A stretch of DNA of 48,384 bases, taken from positions 1 through 48,384 of the forward strand of contig CAMWTS010000016.1 of assembly GCA_947177225.1 (NCBI GenBank), read 5' to 3'. How positions within the stretch are numbered: position 1 is the stretch's first letter; the number at the start of each line of letters is the position of its first letter. The DNA comes from an uncultured Alistipes sp. (GTDB lineage: Bacteria > Bacteroidota > Bacteroidia > Bacteroidales > Rikenellaceae). Shown here piece by piece: positions 8,814 to 15,630 of the stretch. Both the position numbers and the translations under genes were made by a program. The notes under the pieces are model-generated. The model did not search any database. It was not told the DNA's origin and saw nothing but the letters and a program-made list of their open reading frames with translations.

Positions 8814-9070
8814 CAACCTTTTTCTCGGATAACAGCCATCTGTTTCAAGAAATATATTCTACCGGATATTGCTTTGTCGGGCGGCGTGGGTGCAGAGTCG
8901 CACGTCGCAGCTTTGCCGCAGGGTAAAAGTTGATAATAGTTGGCTAAAAATTTGGATTATCCGTATGAAATGCGTACTTTTATACGATGAACCGACGATA
9001 GTGTCGTGCGATATGTGTGCTTCGTTTCGTCGGCAATACCTTTACTATTTTATTTTTTTTTCGGACTATT
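8814..9070. other. Divergent intergenic region
   Basis: Non-coding stretch between the leftward lysE-like gene and the rightward DUF3467 gene. Near its right end TACCTTTA (9037-9044) is one base from the -7 consensus and could drive the DUF3467 gene, but no -33 box is evident. Short open frames here have no recognisable product. No repeat of the families found elsewhere is seen. Confidence 0.4.
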
Positions 9071-9376
9071 ATGGCAGATGTTAAAAAATTCGGGCTCGAC
9101 ATAGAACTCGATGAGACGGTAGCCCAGGGCAACTATTCCAATCTTGCAATCATATCTCACTCCACATCGGAGTTCATTCTCGACTTCGCGACCGTACTTC
9201 CCGGAGTTCCCAAAGCCAAGGTCAAGAGCCGAGTGGTGCTCACTCCCGAGCATGCCAAGCGTCTGTTGTTGTCTCTGCAAGAGAACATCACGCGTTACGA
9301 GAGCAATGTAGGCAAGATCAATATTCCTCAGCATCAGGCACCGGGAGAGCCTTTCGGGTCGAAGGGAGAGGCTTGA
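9071..9376 (+). CDS. DUF3467 family protein
   Basis: 101-residue soluble protein of a small, widely conserved bacterial family of unknown function. The sequence shows the family pattern: GNYSNLAIISHSTSEFILDF, PGVPKAKVKSRVVLTPEHAK and RLLLSLQENITRYE. I chose ATG 9071 (MADVKKFGLDIELDE) over an open frame from 9017 because the upstream part is low-complexity promoter DNA. It stands alone, divergent from the lysE-like array. A family A hairpin element begins 25 nt after the stop codon and probably ends the transcript. Confidence 0.9.
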   Translation: MADVKKFGLDIELDETVAQGNYSNLAIISHSTSEFILDFATVLPGVPKAKVKSRVVLTPEHAKRLLLSLQENITRYESNVGKINIPQHQAPGEPFGSKGEA

Positions 9377-9401
9377 TTCTCTTTACGGTGAACAGACTCT
9401 C

Positions 9402-9522
9402 TTTTTCGTGAAAAGCGGCATTCTGCGTCCGCGCCTTGTCGCTCGCCAATGGGCAGTACGGCGAGTACAGCCCATCGTCTCCCTCCTGCGTTGCATTGCA
9501 TAATACCGCTTTTGACGAAAAA
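9402..9522 (+). repeat. Family A hairpin element, copy A1
   Basis: Palindromic 121-bp unit. The terminal inverted repeats are TTTTTCGTGAAAAGCGGC and its near complement ACCGCTTTTGACGAAAAA. The centre is a second palindrome, ATGGGC/GCCCAT around GTAC/GTAC. It lies 25 nt behind the DUF3467 stop codon, so its hairpin probably acts as the terminator. Confidence 0.85.
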
Positions 9523-9527
9523 ACTTT

Positions 9528-9651
9528 TTCTTTTCCGTGAAAAGCTGCTATTTACTTCCGCGCCTTGTCGCTCGCCAATGGGCAGTACGGCAAGTGTAGC
9601 CCATCGCTTCACTCCTGCGTTGCGTGGCAACTAACTGCTTTTGAAGAAAAA
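9528..9651 (+). repeat. Family A hairpin element, copy A2
   Basis: Second unit directly behind A1 in the same orientation, with ends TTTTCCGTGAAAAGC and GCTTTTGAAGAAAAA and the centre ATGGGC/GCCCAT. It is followed by a 38-nt tail (GTGCTTAGCAGACTATTCC within it) that also follows copies A6 and A4. Confidence 0.85.
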
Positions 9652-9689
9652 GGGGTCGGTAGTGCTTAGCAGACTATTCCGATTGCCTT

Positions 9690-9719
9690 GTCATTTCGAG
9701 CGTCGGCGAGAAATCTGTG
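9690..9719 (+). repeat. Family B repeat, copy B1
   Basis: A 30-nt unit of the form GTCATTTCGAGCG-nnn-GCGAGAAATCTGTG with an imperfect palindrome (ATTTC/GAAAT at its ends). Four more copies occur at 30602, 30850, 33356 and 33534. Confidence 0.8.
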
Positions 9720-9805
9720 CGAGGCGATTTCCATTGTCGTTTAACATGCTGCCGGTCTTGTCTTTCCCAGATGTCTCACATTGTTCGACATGACAAGACA
9801 TGTTT

Positions 9806-9847
9806 GTCATTCTGAGGAGCGGCAATAAGCCGCGACGTGAGAATCTC
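9806..9847 (+). repeat. Family C/D hairpin, copy C1 (plus orientation)
   Basis: Frame GTCATTCTGAGGA ... GACGTGAGAATCTC, with variable stem GCGGC / GCCGC around loop AATAA. The 80 nt between B1 and this copy resemble those between B2 and C3 in the second block (shared CCCAGATGTCTCACATT). Confidence 0.85.
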
Positions 9848-9876
9848 AGTTGTGTGTGTGATATGTCCACAGTTCT

Positions 9877-9916
9877 GTCATTCTGAGGAGGACGGCACGT
9901 CCGACGTGAGAATCTC
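9877..9916 (+). repeat. Family C/D hairpin, copy C2 (plus orientation)
   Basis: Same frame as C1 but with stem GGACG / CGTCC around loop GCA. The whole stem differs from C1 and still pairs. Confidence 0.85.
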
Positions 9917-9947
9917 TTTTGGTGCGGCAAACTGCGCACCCGCCTGC

Positions 9948-9989
9948 GAGACTCCCACGTCGCAGTCTTTGCCTGCTCCTCGGAGTGAC
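9948..9989 (-). repeat. Family C/D hairpin, copy D1 (minus orientation)
   Basis: Reverse complement of the C frame (GACGTGGGAGTCTC variant), with stem GCAG / CTGC around a 7-nt loop. It faces C2, giving an inverted pair. A partial further copy (CTCGGAGTGACAG) lies at about 10031-10043. I see no gene in 9377-10105. Confidence 0.8.
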
Positions 9990-10105
9990 AATTACCGATG
10001 TCGATACACCTACGGTCGGGCATGCCCTCCCTCGGAGTGACAGCGGGTTGTCATGTTGAGCTCAGCTCCAATATATGCGCCGGTATTTACGGATATAGGT
10101 TTTGC

Positions 10106-10738
10106 CTAATAATAAAACGTCGGACTCAACATCTGTCCCGAACATACTATTTTCAGTGTTCGGTCGCCCTTTACTTTCAGATGCACCGTCAGATCGACAT
10201 CGCAGTATTCGCTCCAAAACCAATAGTCGGCATTGAGCCAAGGTTCGTAAACATAACTCGCGCCGTTGTTCTGCGTCAACTCCACGACCTCCACGATGTC
10301 GTCCGATAGGATCATTGCGCCATCTACCCGCTCTATACTCAGCTCCATTTTGTCGAACGGCTGCTGCGGCACGTAAATATCCATTCTCTCCGATATTCTC
10401 TTTTCGGTATGCCAATCGTCTACATATGTGTATGTCATCTGCGTCTGTGCCGTCCACTCTTTATAATTTATGGGCGACAGAAACATCGATTCGGCAAACA
10501 GTGATAGACGGTTGCTGTATGTCGTTATGTTGTTTTCGGAATCCTCTACATATCCGACCGATATTTTATAAGCGAACGTAATCGTTTGCGCAGTTTCGGC
10601 GTCGATGCAGATGTATCCGTCGGCTATCGGCCCTGTCTCGGGATACTCTTTTTCGGGCAGACACTCCTGGTTTTTGTCGCATGAGCATACTGCGGCTAAG
10701 AGTAGTGCACATATTGCGATGGCGGTCGATCTTTTCAT
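10106..10738 (-). CDS. Putative lipoprotein of unknown function
   Basis: 210 residues. MKRSTAIAICALLLAAVCSC is a signal peptide ending in a lipobox, with Cys at about residue 20, so the protein is probably lipid-anchored in the envelope. The rest is polar and aromatic-rich (several Tyr/Trp, for example NADYWFWSEY) with alternating strands, consistent with a beta-sandwich. I do not recognise the family. The ATG at 10738 was preferred to the upstream frame (10798) because it begins exactly at the signal peptide and follows a promoter-like element. It is a single-gene unit with the terminator of the neighbouring unit just upstream. Confidence 0.75.
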   Translation of the reverse strand: MKRSTAIAICALLLAAVCSCDKNQECLPEKEYPETGPIADGYICIDAETAQTITFAYKISVGYVEDSENNITTYSNRLSLFAESMFLSPINYKEWTAQTQMTYTYVDDWHTEKRISERMDIYVPQQPFDKMELSIERVDGAMILSDDIVEVVELTQNNGASYVYEPWLNADYWFWSEYCDVDLTVHLKVKGDRTLKIVCSGQMLSPTFYY

Positions 10739-10767
10739 GGTTTTACCGGTGTTATGTTGTCTGATTG

Positions 10768-10799
10768 TAAATATAATATTTATTTCTGTATAAAACAAA
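10768..10799 (-). promoter_or_regulatory. Candidate promoter of the lipoprotein gene
   Basis: Minus-strand TTTG (10796-10799), then 20 nt, then TATATTTA (10768-10775), one base from the Bacteroidota -7 consensus. It lies about 30 nt upstream of the ATG at 10738 in very AT-rich DNA. Confidence 0.5.
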
Positions 10800-10861
10800 T
10801 AAATTATTTGTTTGCGGCGTTACTGGTGATATTTTTGCCGATGCTTGGTCTCGGGTAGAAA

Positions 10862-10888
10862 AAAAGTCCACCCGGCAGGTGGACTTTT
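10862..10888 (-). terminator. Strong bidirectional terminator hairpin
   Basis: A nearly perfect stem AAAAGTCCACC / GGTGGACTTTT with a CGGCA loop; the arms end in A- and T-runs, so it works on either strand. It lies 74 nt after the leftward gene ending at 10962 and probably ends the sulfatase/small-protein unit before the lipoprotein promoter. Confidence 0.85.
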
Positions 10889-10961
10889 AATATGCGTTTA
10901 ATGCGCCCAATGCAAATATTGCCGGTGCCGGCAGCTGTATGCGTGGGCTTCACGGGGAGCG

Positions 10962-11300
10962 TCACTCCTCGGCTGCGCTTAGCATCGCTTGCGTAAATGC
11001 TGCGAGGAACTGATCGGCGAACTCCTTACCGTAGTCGTACATGTCGCTGTACTCGTAGATGTATTTGGCGAACGCTTCGCCGAAAGCCTGACCCTGCTCC
11101 TCGTCCAGGGCGGTGAGATATTCGCCCAAATCCTCGGACGTCTTTTCGAGTGCACCCAGATCCTGGTTGTTTATGCTGTGAAAAATACGCTCGACGAATT
11201 GTTTGGCTTTTTTCTCAGGCGACACCTGCTTTTGTGCCGAACATACGCCTGCCGACAGCAGCAGCATGGCGGCGGTGAGCAATATCATCAATTTTTTCAT
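10962..11300 (-). CDS. Small secreted protein, paralogue of its neighbour
   Basis: 112 residues with a signal peptide (MKKLMILLTAAMLLLSAGVCSA), then a helical, acidic mature domain: EKKAKQFVERIFHSIN, then GEYLTALDEEQGQAFGEAFA and YEYSDMYDYGKEFADQFL. It aligns over its whole length with the protein encoded at 11346-11693 (EEQG.xFGEAFA, YEYSD.Y.YG.EFA), so the pair is a tandem duplication. The family is not recognised and the function is unknown. The gap to its paralogue is about 45 nt and the strong hairpin follows. Confidence 0.8.
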   Translation of the reverse strand: MKKLMILLTAAMLLLSAGVCSAQKQVSPEKKAKQFVERIFHSINNQDLGALEKTSEDLGEYLTALDEEQGQAFGEAFAKYIYEYSDMYDYGKEFADQFLAAFTQAMLSAAEE

Positions 11301-11345
11301 AGAGGCAAGTGTTGTATGGTTTGAGTTAATCGTATTGCGGTCCGG

Positions 11346-11693
11346 TTACTGCAAGTCCGAGTCGTCGTCGGCAAAGGCTGATGCCATGGCCATCAGGAAG
11401 GCAGAGGCGAACTCCTCTCCGTATTCGTATTTGTCGCTGTATTCGTAGAACTTCGTGGCGAATGCCTCGCCGAACTCTTCGCCCTGCTCTTCGGTGAGTC
11501 CGTTGATATACTCGCCCATTTCGTTGCCTATGGTTTCGAGTCTGCCGAAATCGTCGGCGTCGAGTGCATCGAATACCTGCTTGACGAATTTTTCTGCATG
11601 TTGTTCGGGTGTCTGGCTCTTGTTTTTGCTGCCGCATGCACCCATTGAGAGTGCGAGAATGGCAATGGTTAGGATCGTTAAAAATCGCTTCAT
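11346..11693 (-). CDS. Small lipoprotein, paralogue of its neighbour
   Basis: 115 residues from the ATG at 11693; two more residues are possible from 11699. The signal peptide ends in the lipobox SMGAC, so this copy is a lipoprotein while its paralogue has a plain signal peptide. The mature part repeats the same pattern: HAEKFVKQVFDALDADD, GEYINGLTEEQGEEFGEAFA and YEYSDKYEYGEEFASAFL, ending in an acidic tail. The helical architecture resembles small envelope stress or scaffold proteins, but I cannot name a family. It lies 65 nt after the sulfatase gene and is probably read from the same promoter. Confidence 0.8.
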   Translation of the reverse strand: MKRFLTILTIAILALSMGACGSKNKSQTPEQHAEKFVKQVFDALDADDFGRLETIGNEMGEYINGLTEEQGEEFGEAFATKFYEYSDKYEYGEEFASAFLMAMASAFADDDSDLQ

Positions 11694-11764
11694 AATCATA
11701 AAATTTGGTTTCGTGCCACTAAGTTATGGATTTTTTTGTCTGATACAGCCCTTTTGCCGATTTT

Positions 11765-13345
11765 TTATCTCAATACTTCATCGGGCATGGCCACCTTTTC
11801 TCCCGTGGCGCGTACTACGGGCATCGGGGCGTTCCATGTGCGGAGCTTGTAGGAGAGCTCCTTTGCAAGTTCGCGCACTTTGCGCGGGTATTTCGCCGAG
11901 AGGTCGTTGCTCTCGCCTATATCCTCTTTGAGATTGTAAAGTTCGACCCGGCCGCTGTTTTGGCGATAGACGAGTTTCCAGTCGCCTTTTCTGACCGCGC
12001 TCAGGAAATCGATGTCTTCCAGATCGTAAGGCTTCCATTTGTGGGGGTAGTGCCATACGAGGGTTCGTTCGGGGTCGAGATTGCCGCAGCCTGTAATCAG
12101 CGGTACCAGGCTCTCTCCGTCGATCTGCTGCACTGTTTGCGAGGCATCGGCTCCGGCCATTTCGACTATGGTCGGGAACAGATCTTCGATGATGACGGGG
12201 GTCGATATTCTGGTGCCCGGCTCGATGCGTCCTGCCCATTTGAAGATCAGCGGTACGCGTATTCCGCCCTCGTAGCACGAGCCTTTGCCCTCTCTCAGCG
12301 GCAGATTCTGAGTGTGGAGTACGCCGCCTTTCTGCTTGTTCTCGCTGTTGCCGCCATTGTCGGTCATGAAGATGATGATGGTGTTGTCGGCTATGCCGCG
12401 GCTCTCTATATAGTCGAGTATGTCGCCCAGGCTCTTGTCTACGCCCTCGACCATCGATGCGTAGCGTGCCTGCCCTTCGTCCATGCCCCGGTCGAGATAC
12501 TTCTGTATGAAGCGGTCGTCGGGTTGTATGGGTGTGTGGGTCGCGTAGTGCGCCATGTAGAGGAAGAAAGGCTCGCCGTGGCTTATTGGGTAGTCGAGCG
12601 TCTTCAACGCTTCGAGCGTGAGTGCCTCCGTCAGGTGGGTGTGGGTGCCGTAGTATTCGGTCATGTTCTGCACGGCCAGATAGTTCCATAATTCGGGCGT
12701 GTTGCCGTAGTTGTCCTCGCCCTGATAGCTGCGCGGCATGCCTGCGATGTTGCCTGCGACGTTGACCGTGAAGCCCATATTGTAGGGGCTTGCGCCGGGT
12801 GTGCCGGCAGAAGCCCAGTGCGCCTTGCCCACCATGATGGTGAAATAACCTGCGTCGTAGAGCAGTTTGGCCAGAGGTGTGGCGTATTGTGTGTGCGGAA
12901 TGCCGTCGACGGGGCTCATGCCGTTTATGTTCCACTCCGGACGCGACAGCAGGTCGCCCTCGGCTTCTCCGACCGAACCTCCTGCTGCCATGGCCACGGC
13001 TCCGCCCGAAGCGTCGCTCGGAGTATCGCGTGTGGTGGCAGTCCAGTTGGTGATACGCGTGTGTGCGGCGTTCATACCGGTCATGAGACTCGTGCGTGTG
13101 GGTGTGGATACCGGGCAGGCGTAGGCGTCCGACATGACGACGCCCTGGGCGGCCAGGCGCAGCATGTTGGGCGTTTCGTGACGGAGGTTGTAGGGGTATG
13201 TTTGCCCGTCGTAGGCTACTTCCGAATCGCTCCACCCCATGTCGTCGACCAGAAACATGATGATGTTGGGACGTTTGTCGTCTTGCGCGGCAGCTGTCGT
13301 GGCGGCCAGCAGCGACATTGCGAATAGTGATTTTATCTTTACCAT
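11765..13345 (-). CDS. Secreted S-type sulfatase (arylsulfatase family)
   Basis: Hydrolyses sulfate esters, probably on host or dietary glycans or sulfated small molecules; 526 residues. The signal peptide MVKIKSLFAMSLLAATTAAA is followed by RPNIIMFLVDDMGW, whose DD at 34-35 binds calcium. The catalytic motif is S80-T-P-T-R followed by TSLMTG. The Ser, not Cys, at the first position predicts formylglycine maturation by an anSME-type radical SAM enzyme, which is not in this window. Also seen are a His-containing YMAHYATHTPI and FMTDNGGNSENKQKGG. I chose the ATG at 13345, since the longer frame to 13486 adds no signal peptide. No SusC/D pair is adjacent, so the substrate is open. Confidence 0.93.
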   Translation of the reverse strand: MVKIKSLFAMSLLAATTAAAQDDKRPNIIMFLVDDMGWSDSEVAYDGQTYPYNLRHETPNMLRLAAQGVVMSDAYACPVSTPTRTSLMTGMNAAHTRITNWTATTRDTPSDASGGAVAMAAGGSVGEAEGDLLSRPEWNINGMSPVDGIPHTQYATPLAKLLYDAGYFTIMVGKAHWASAGTPGASPYNMGFTVNVAGNIAGMPRSYQGEDNYGNTPELWNYLAVQNMTEYYGTHTHLTEALTLEALKTLDYPISHGEPFFLYMAHYATHTPIQPDDRFIQKYLDRGMDEGQARYASMVEGVDKSLGDILDYIESRGIADNTIIIFMTDNGGNSENKQKGGVLHTQNLPLREGKGSCYEGGIRVPLIFKWAGRIEPGTRISTPVIIEDLFPTIVEMAGADASQTVQQIDGESLVPLITGCGNLDPERTLVWHYPHKWKPYDLEDIDFLSAVRKGDWKLVYRQNSGRVELYNLKEDIGESNDLSAKYPRKVRELAKELSYKLRTWNAPMPVVRATGEKVAMPDEVLR

Positions 13346-13367
13346 ATGTTTTCGTTTTATGTTCTTA

Positions 13368-13399
13368 CAAAGATAATGATTTTTCGTTTCGCAATCAAA
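13368..13399 (-). promoter_or_regulatory. Promoter of the sulfatase/small-protein unit
   Basis: Minus-strand TTTG (13396-13399), 20 nt, then TATCTTTG (13368-13375), a perfect -7 box and a near-canonical Bacteroidota promoter. The -7 box ends 23 nt before the sulfatase ATG at 13345. Confidence 0.75.
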
Positions 13400-13507
13400 C
13401 AGCTGCGGCCAATAATTTTGCCCCAACCTCAGTTTATATGCAGCAGACGTTGATCGGCAGTTGTGTGCCATACATCTGCGCGGCATGTGCCATCGGTGTA
13501 GAGTGTG

Positions 13508-14178
13508 CTAATTGCAATACCAGTAAGCATAAACTTGCGACTCGAACTTGCGTCCGTCGACAGAGGTCATCGTAACGGTAAAGGTGTGTTTCAAACCGCA
13601 CGTCGGCATTTGCGAAAACGTTATGGCTCCGATGTAGAATTGTTGCTTATAAACAACTTCGTAATAAGTATCGCTCGAATTGATTTCCTGCATTCCTATC
13701 AACGACAAATTATCGGGGGTAAGGGCATCGAGACTTCGGAACAAACGTATACCTGCCTGGGCACTTTTCGGGTAATAGGAGCAATTTGCAGATGAGCCTT
13801 TTTATCGGGTCGGTAATACCTGTCGAGCTCTGGTCTGCCCCAATACGTACTTAACATGGCAATATCCGCCAGCGATGTTCCTGCCGGGTGTTCTTCGTCG
13901 AAATCCATGTCGCTGACTATATCGATCGAAGAGAACTCTATGCCTGAAAATACATTTATCGGACGGTTTACAAATTTAACATAGTAATAATTTAGGATCG
14001 GATAACCGAAATCGTCGTGCACGGATTCTTTCGCTGCACCCGGAATGACAAGCCCGTATTGTCGTTTTCTGCCGGATTCTTGATATTCAACCGAGTTGAA
14101 CTTGTATGGCGATAATAAGTATATATACCTATTTGTCGGATCTTGATGTATATTTATAAGGTGCCGGAGGGCAATCAA
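13508..14178 (-). pseudogene. Frameshifted, N-terminally truncated secreted-protein remnant
   Basis: Two overlapping minus-strand frames join to make one protein-like sequence. The first runs from about 14178 (NRYIYLLSPYKFNSVEYQ) to DKKAHLQIAP near 13780. The second continues from there with YYPKSAQAGIRLFRSLDALT and on to VTMTSVDGRKFESQVYAYW at 13508. A one-base shift at about 13770-13785 separates them. No signal peptide or proper start is found upstream (only a TTG at 14178), so the 5' end also seems lost. The type resembles Bacteroidales lipoproteins of unknown function. A sequencing error could explain the frameshift but not the missing 5' end. Confidence 0.6.
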
Positions 14179-14191
14179 CGAAATTATTTTT

Positions 14192-14199
14192 TATTTTTG
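14192..14199 (+). promoter_or_regulatory. Candidate -7 box of the oxoamine synthase gene
   Basis: TATTTTTG matches TAnnTTTG and lies 85 nt upstream of the ATG at 14285. No clear -33 TTTG at 19-21 nt spacing. Confidence 0.45.
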
Positions 14200-14284
14200 C
14201 ATGGCCTTAAATCGAGCTTGTCCGGACTGTGCCGGGGCGAGCAAAGGGTGCCTGATAAAGAAGTTTAACCAAACATAAATAATA

Positions 14285-15553
14285 ATGACAGATATTTTTG
14301 ATCGTTTATCGAAAAATGCCGGCGGTCCTATCGGACAGCACATGGCCAATGCTCACGGCTATTTCGCATTCCCTAAGTTGGAGGGCGAGATAGGTCCGCA
14401 TATGATCTTCCGCGGCAAGGAAGTCTTGAATTGGAGTTTGAACAACTATCTGGGTCTGGCAAACCACCCGGAAGTGCGTCAGGCCGATGCCGAGGCTGCT
14501 GCCAAGTATGGTATGGCGGCACCTATGGGTGCGCGTATGATGTCCGGCCAGACCAAATATCACGAGCAGTTGGAGCGCGAGCTGGCCGAGTTCGTCGGCA
14601 AGGAGGACGCTTTCCTGCTTAACTTCGGCTATCAGGGCATGATCTCGATTATCGACTGTCTGCTCACTCCGCGCGATGTGGTGGTCTACGACAAGGAGTG
14701 CCACGCCTGCATCATCGACGGTTTGCGCATGCACAAAGGCAAGCGATTCACATATGCTCACAACGACGAGGAGTCGCTGTTGCTGCAACTGCGCCACGCC
14801 ACCGAGCTGGCCGATTCGCAGAATGGCGGTGTGCTCGTCATCACCGAGGGTGTGTTCGGCATGAAGGGCGATTTGGGCTTCCTGGACGTGATCGTGCGTG
14901 CCAAGAAGGATTTCTCGTTCCGCCTGCTGGTCGACGATGCCCACGGTTTCGGTACGATGGGTCCCGGCGGTAAGGGTACGGCGGCGCATTTCGGCGTGAT
15001 GGAGGGTGTGGACGTATTGTTCAATACCTTCGCCAAGTCGATGGCCGGTATCGGTGCGTTCGTGTCGGGTCCGCGCTGGCTTATCAACCTCTTCCGCTAC
15101 AACATGCGTTCGCAGCTCTATGCCAAGTCGCTGCCGATGCCGATGGTTATGGGTGCCTTGAAGCGTCTTGATCTGATTCGCAAACACCCCGAGTATCAGC
15201 AGAAGCTGTGGGAGATCACCCGTGCTTTGCAGAAGGGCTTGACCGACAACGGCTTCGATATAGGCGTAACGCAGTCGCCCGTGACTCCGATCTATATGAA
15301 GGGCGGAGCCGAGGAGGGCACGAACCTCATATACGACCTGCGCGAGAATTACGGTCTGTTCTGCTCGATAGTGGTCTATCCGGTGATTCCCAGAGGCGAG
15401 ATCATTCTGCGCGTCATTCCGACGGCGGCTCACACCATGGAGGACGTCGAGTTTACGATCAACACGTTCAAGGCTGTTCGAGCCAAGTTTGAGGCCGGCG
15501 AGTATATCAAGCCTATACCGGCGGTGGCCGATCCCGAATTCAAGTTGCGATAG
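14285..15553 (+). CDS. PLP-dependent alpha-oxoamine synthase (serine palmitoyltransferase / cysteate acyltransferase type)
   Basis: Condenses an amino acid with an acyl thioester, losing CO2; 422 residues of fold-type I. PLP residues are visible: K251 in NTFAKSMAGIG (Schiff base), D217 and H220 in VDDAHGFGTMG, and the stacking H140 in KECHACI. The active-site segment reads APMGARMMSG instead of the GTGxxGSR form usual in KBL, AONS and classical SPT. The Bacteroidota set with this sequence type includes sphingolipid and sulfonolipid first-step enzymes (SPT; SulA/CFAT, which uses cysteate). Automatic annotation may say glycine C-acetyltransferase. No threonine dehydrogenase or biotin genes are adjacent. 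A clear terminator follows. Confidence 0.85.
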   Translation: MTDIFDRLSKNAGGPIGQHMANAHGYFAFPKLEGEIGPHMIFRGKEVLNWSLNNYLGLANHPEVRQADAEAAAKYGMAAPMGARMMSGQTKYHEQLERELAEFVGKEDAFLLNFGYQGMISIIDCLLTPRDVVVYDKECHACIIDGLRMHKGKRFTYAHNDEESLLLQLRHATELADSQNGGVLVITEGVFGMKGDLGFLDVIVRAKKDFSFRLLVDDAHGFGTMGPGGKGTAAHFGVMEGVDVLFNTFAKSMAGIGAFVSGPRWLINLFRYNMRSQLYAKSLPMPMVMGALKRLDLIRKHPEYQQKLWEITRALQKGLTDNGFDIGVTQSPVTPIYMKGGAEEGTNLIYDLRENYGLFCSIVVYPVIPRGEIILRVIPTAAHTMEDVEFTINTFKAVRAKFEAGEYIKPIPAVADPEFKLR

Positions 15554-15582
15554 AGTAATCGGTTAGAGATACTTATAGCGTG

Positions 15583-15618
15583 CGGGATTGTCTGTTGCAG
15601 GGCAATCCCGTCTTTTTT
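15583..15618 (+). terminator. Rho-independent terminator after the oxoamine synthase gene
   Basis: Stem CGGGATTG / CAATCCCG (with a further inner pair) and an 11-nt loop, followed by TCTTTTTT. It begins about 30 nt after the stop codon and ends only 12 nt before the ATG of the next gene. Confidence 0.85.
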
Positions 15619-15630
15619 AATGATAAATCT

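Noticed and set aside
9334..10040. Short open frames in the repeat block
   Set aside because: They are translations of the A, B and C/D repeats and recur in similar form at the other two blocks; no coding signal.
13508..14178. Two separate small genes
   Set aside because: The frames continue each other in sequence character with a one-base offset and neither has a start signal, so one broken gene is the simpler reading.
14306..15433. 375-residue open frame opposite the oxoamine synthase gene
   Set aside because: Antisense shadow; composition dominated by His, Arg and Gln, and the plus strand carries a complete PLP enzyme.
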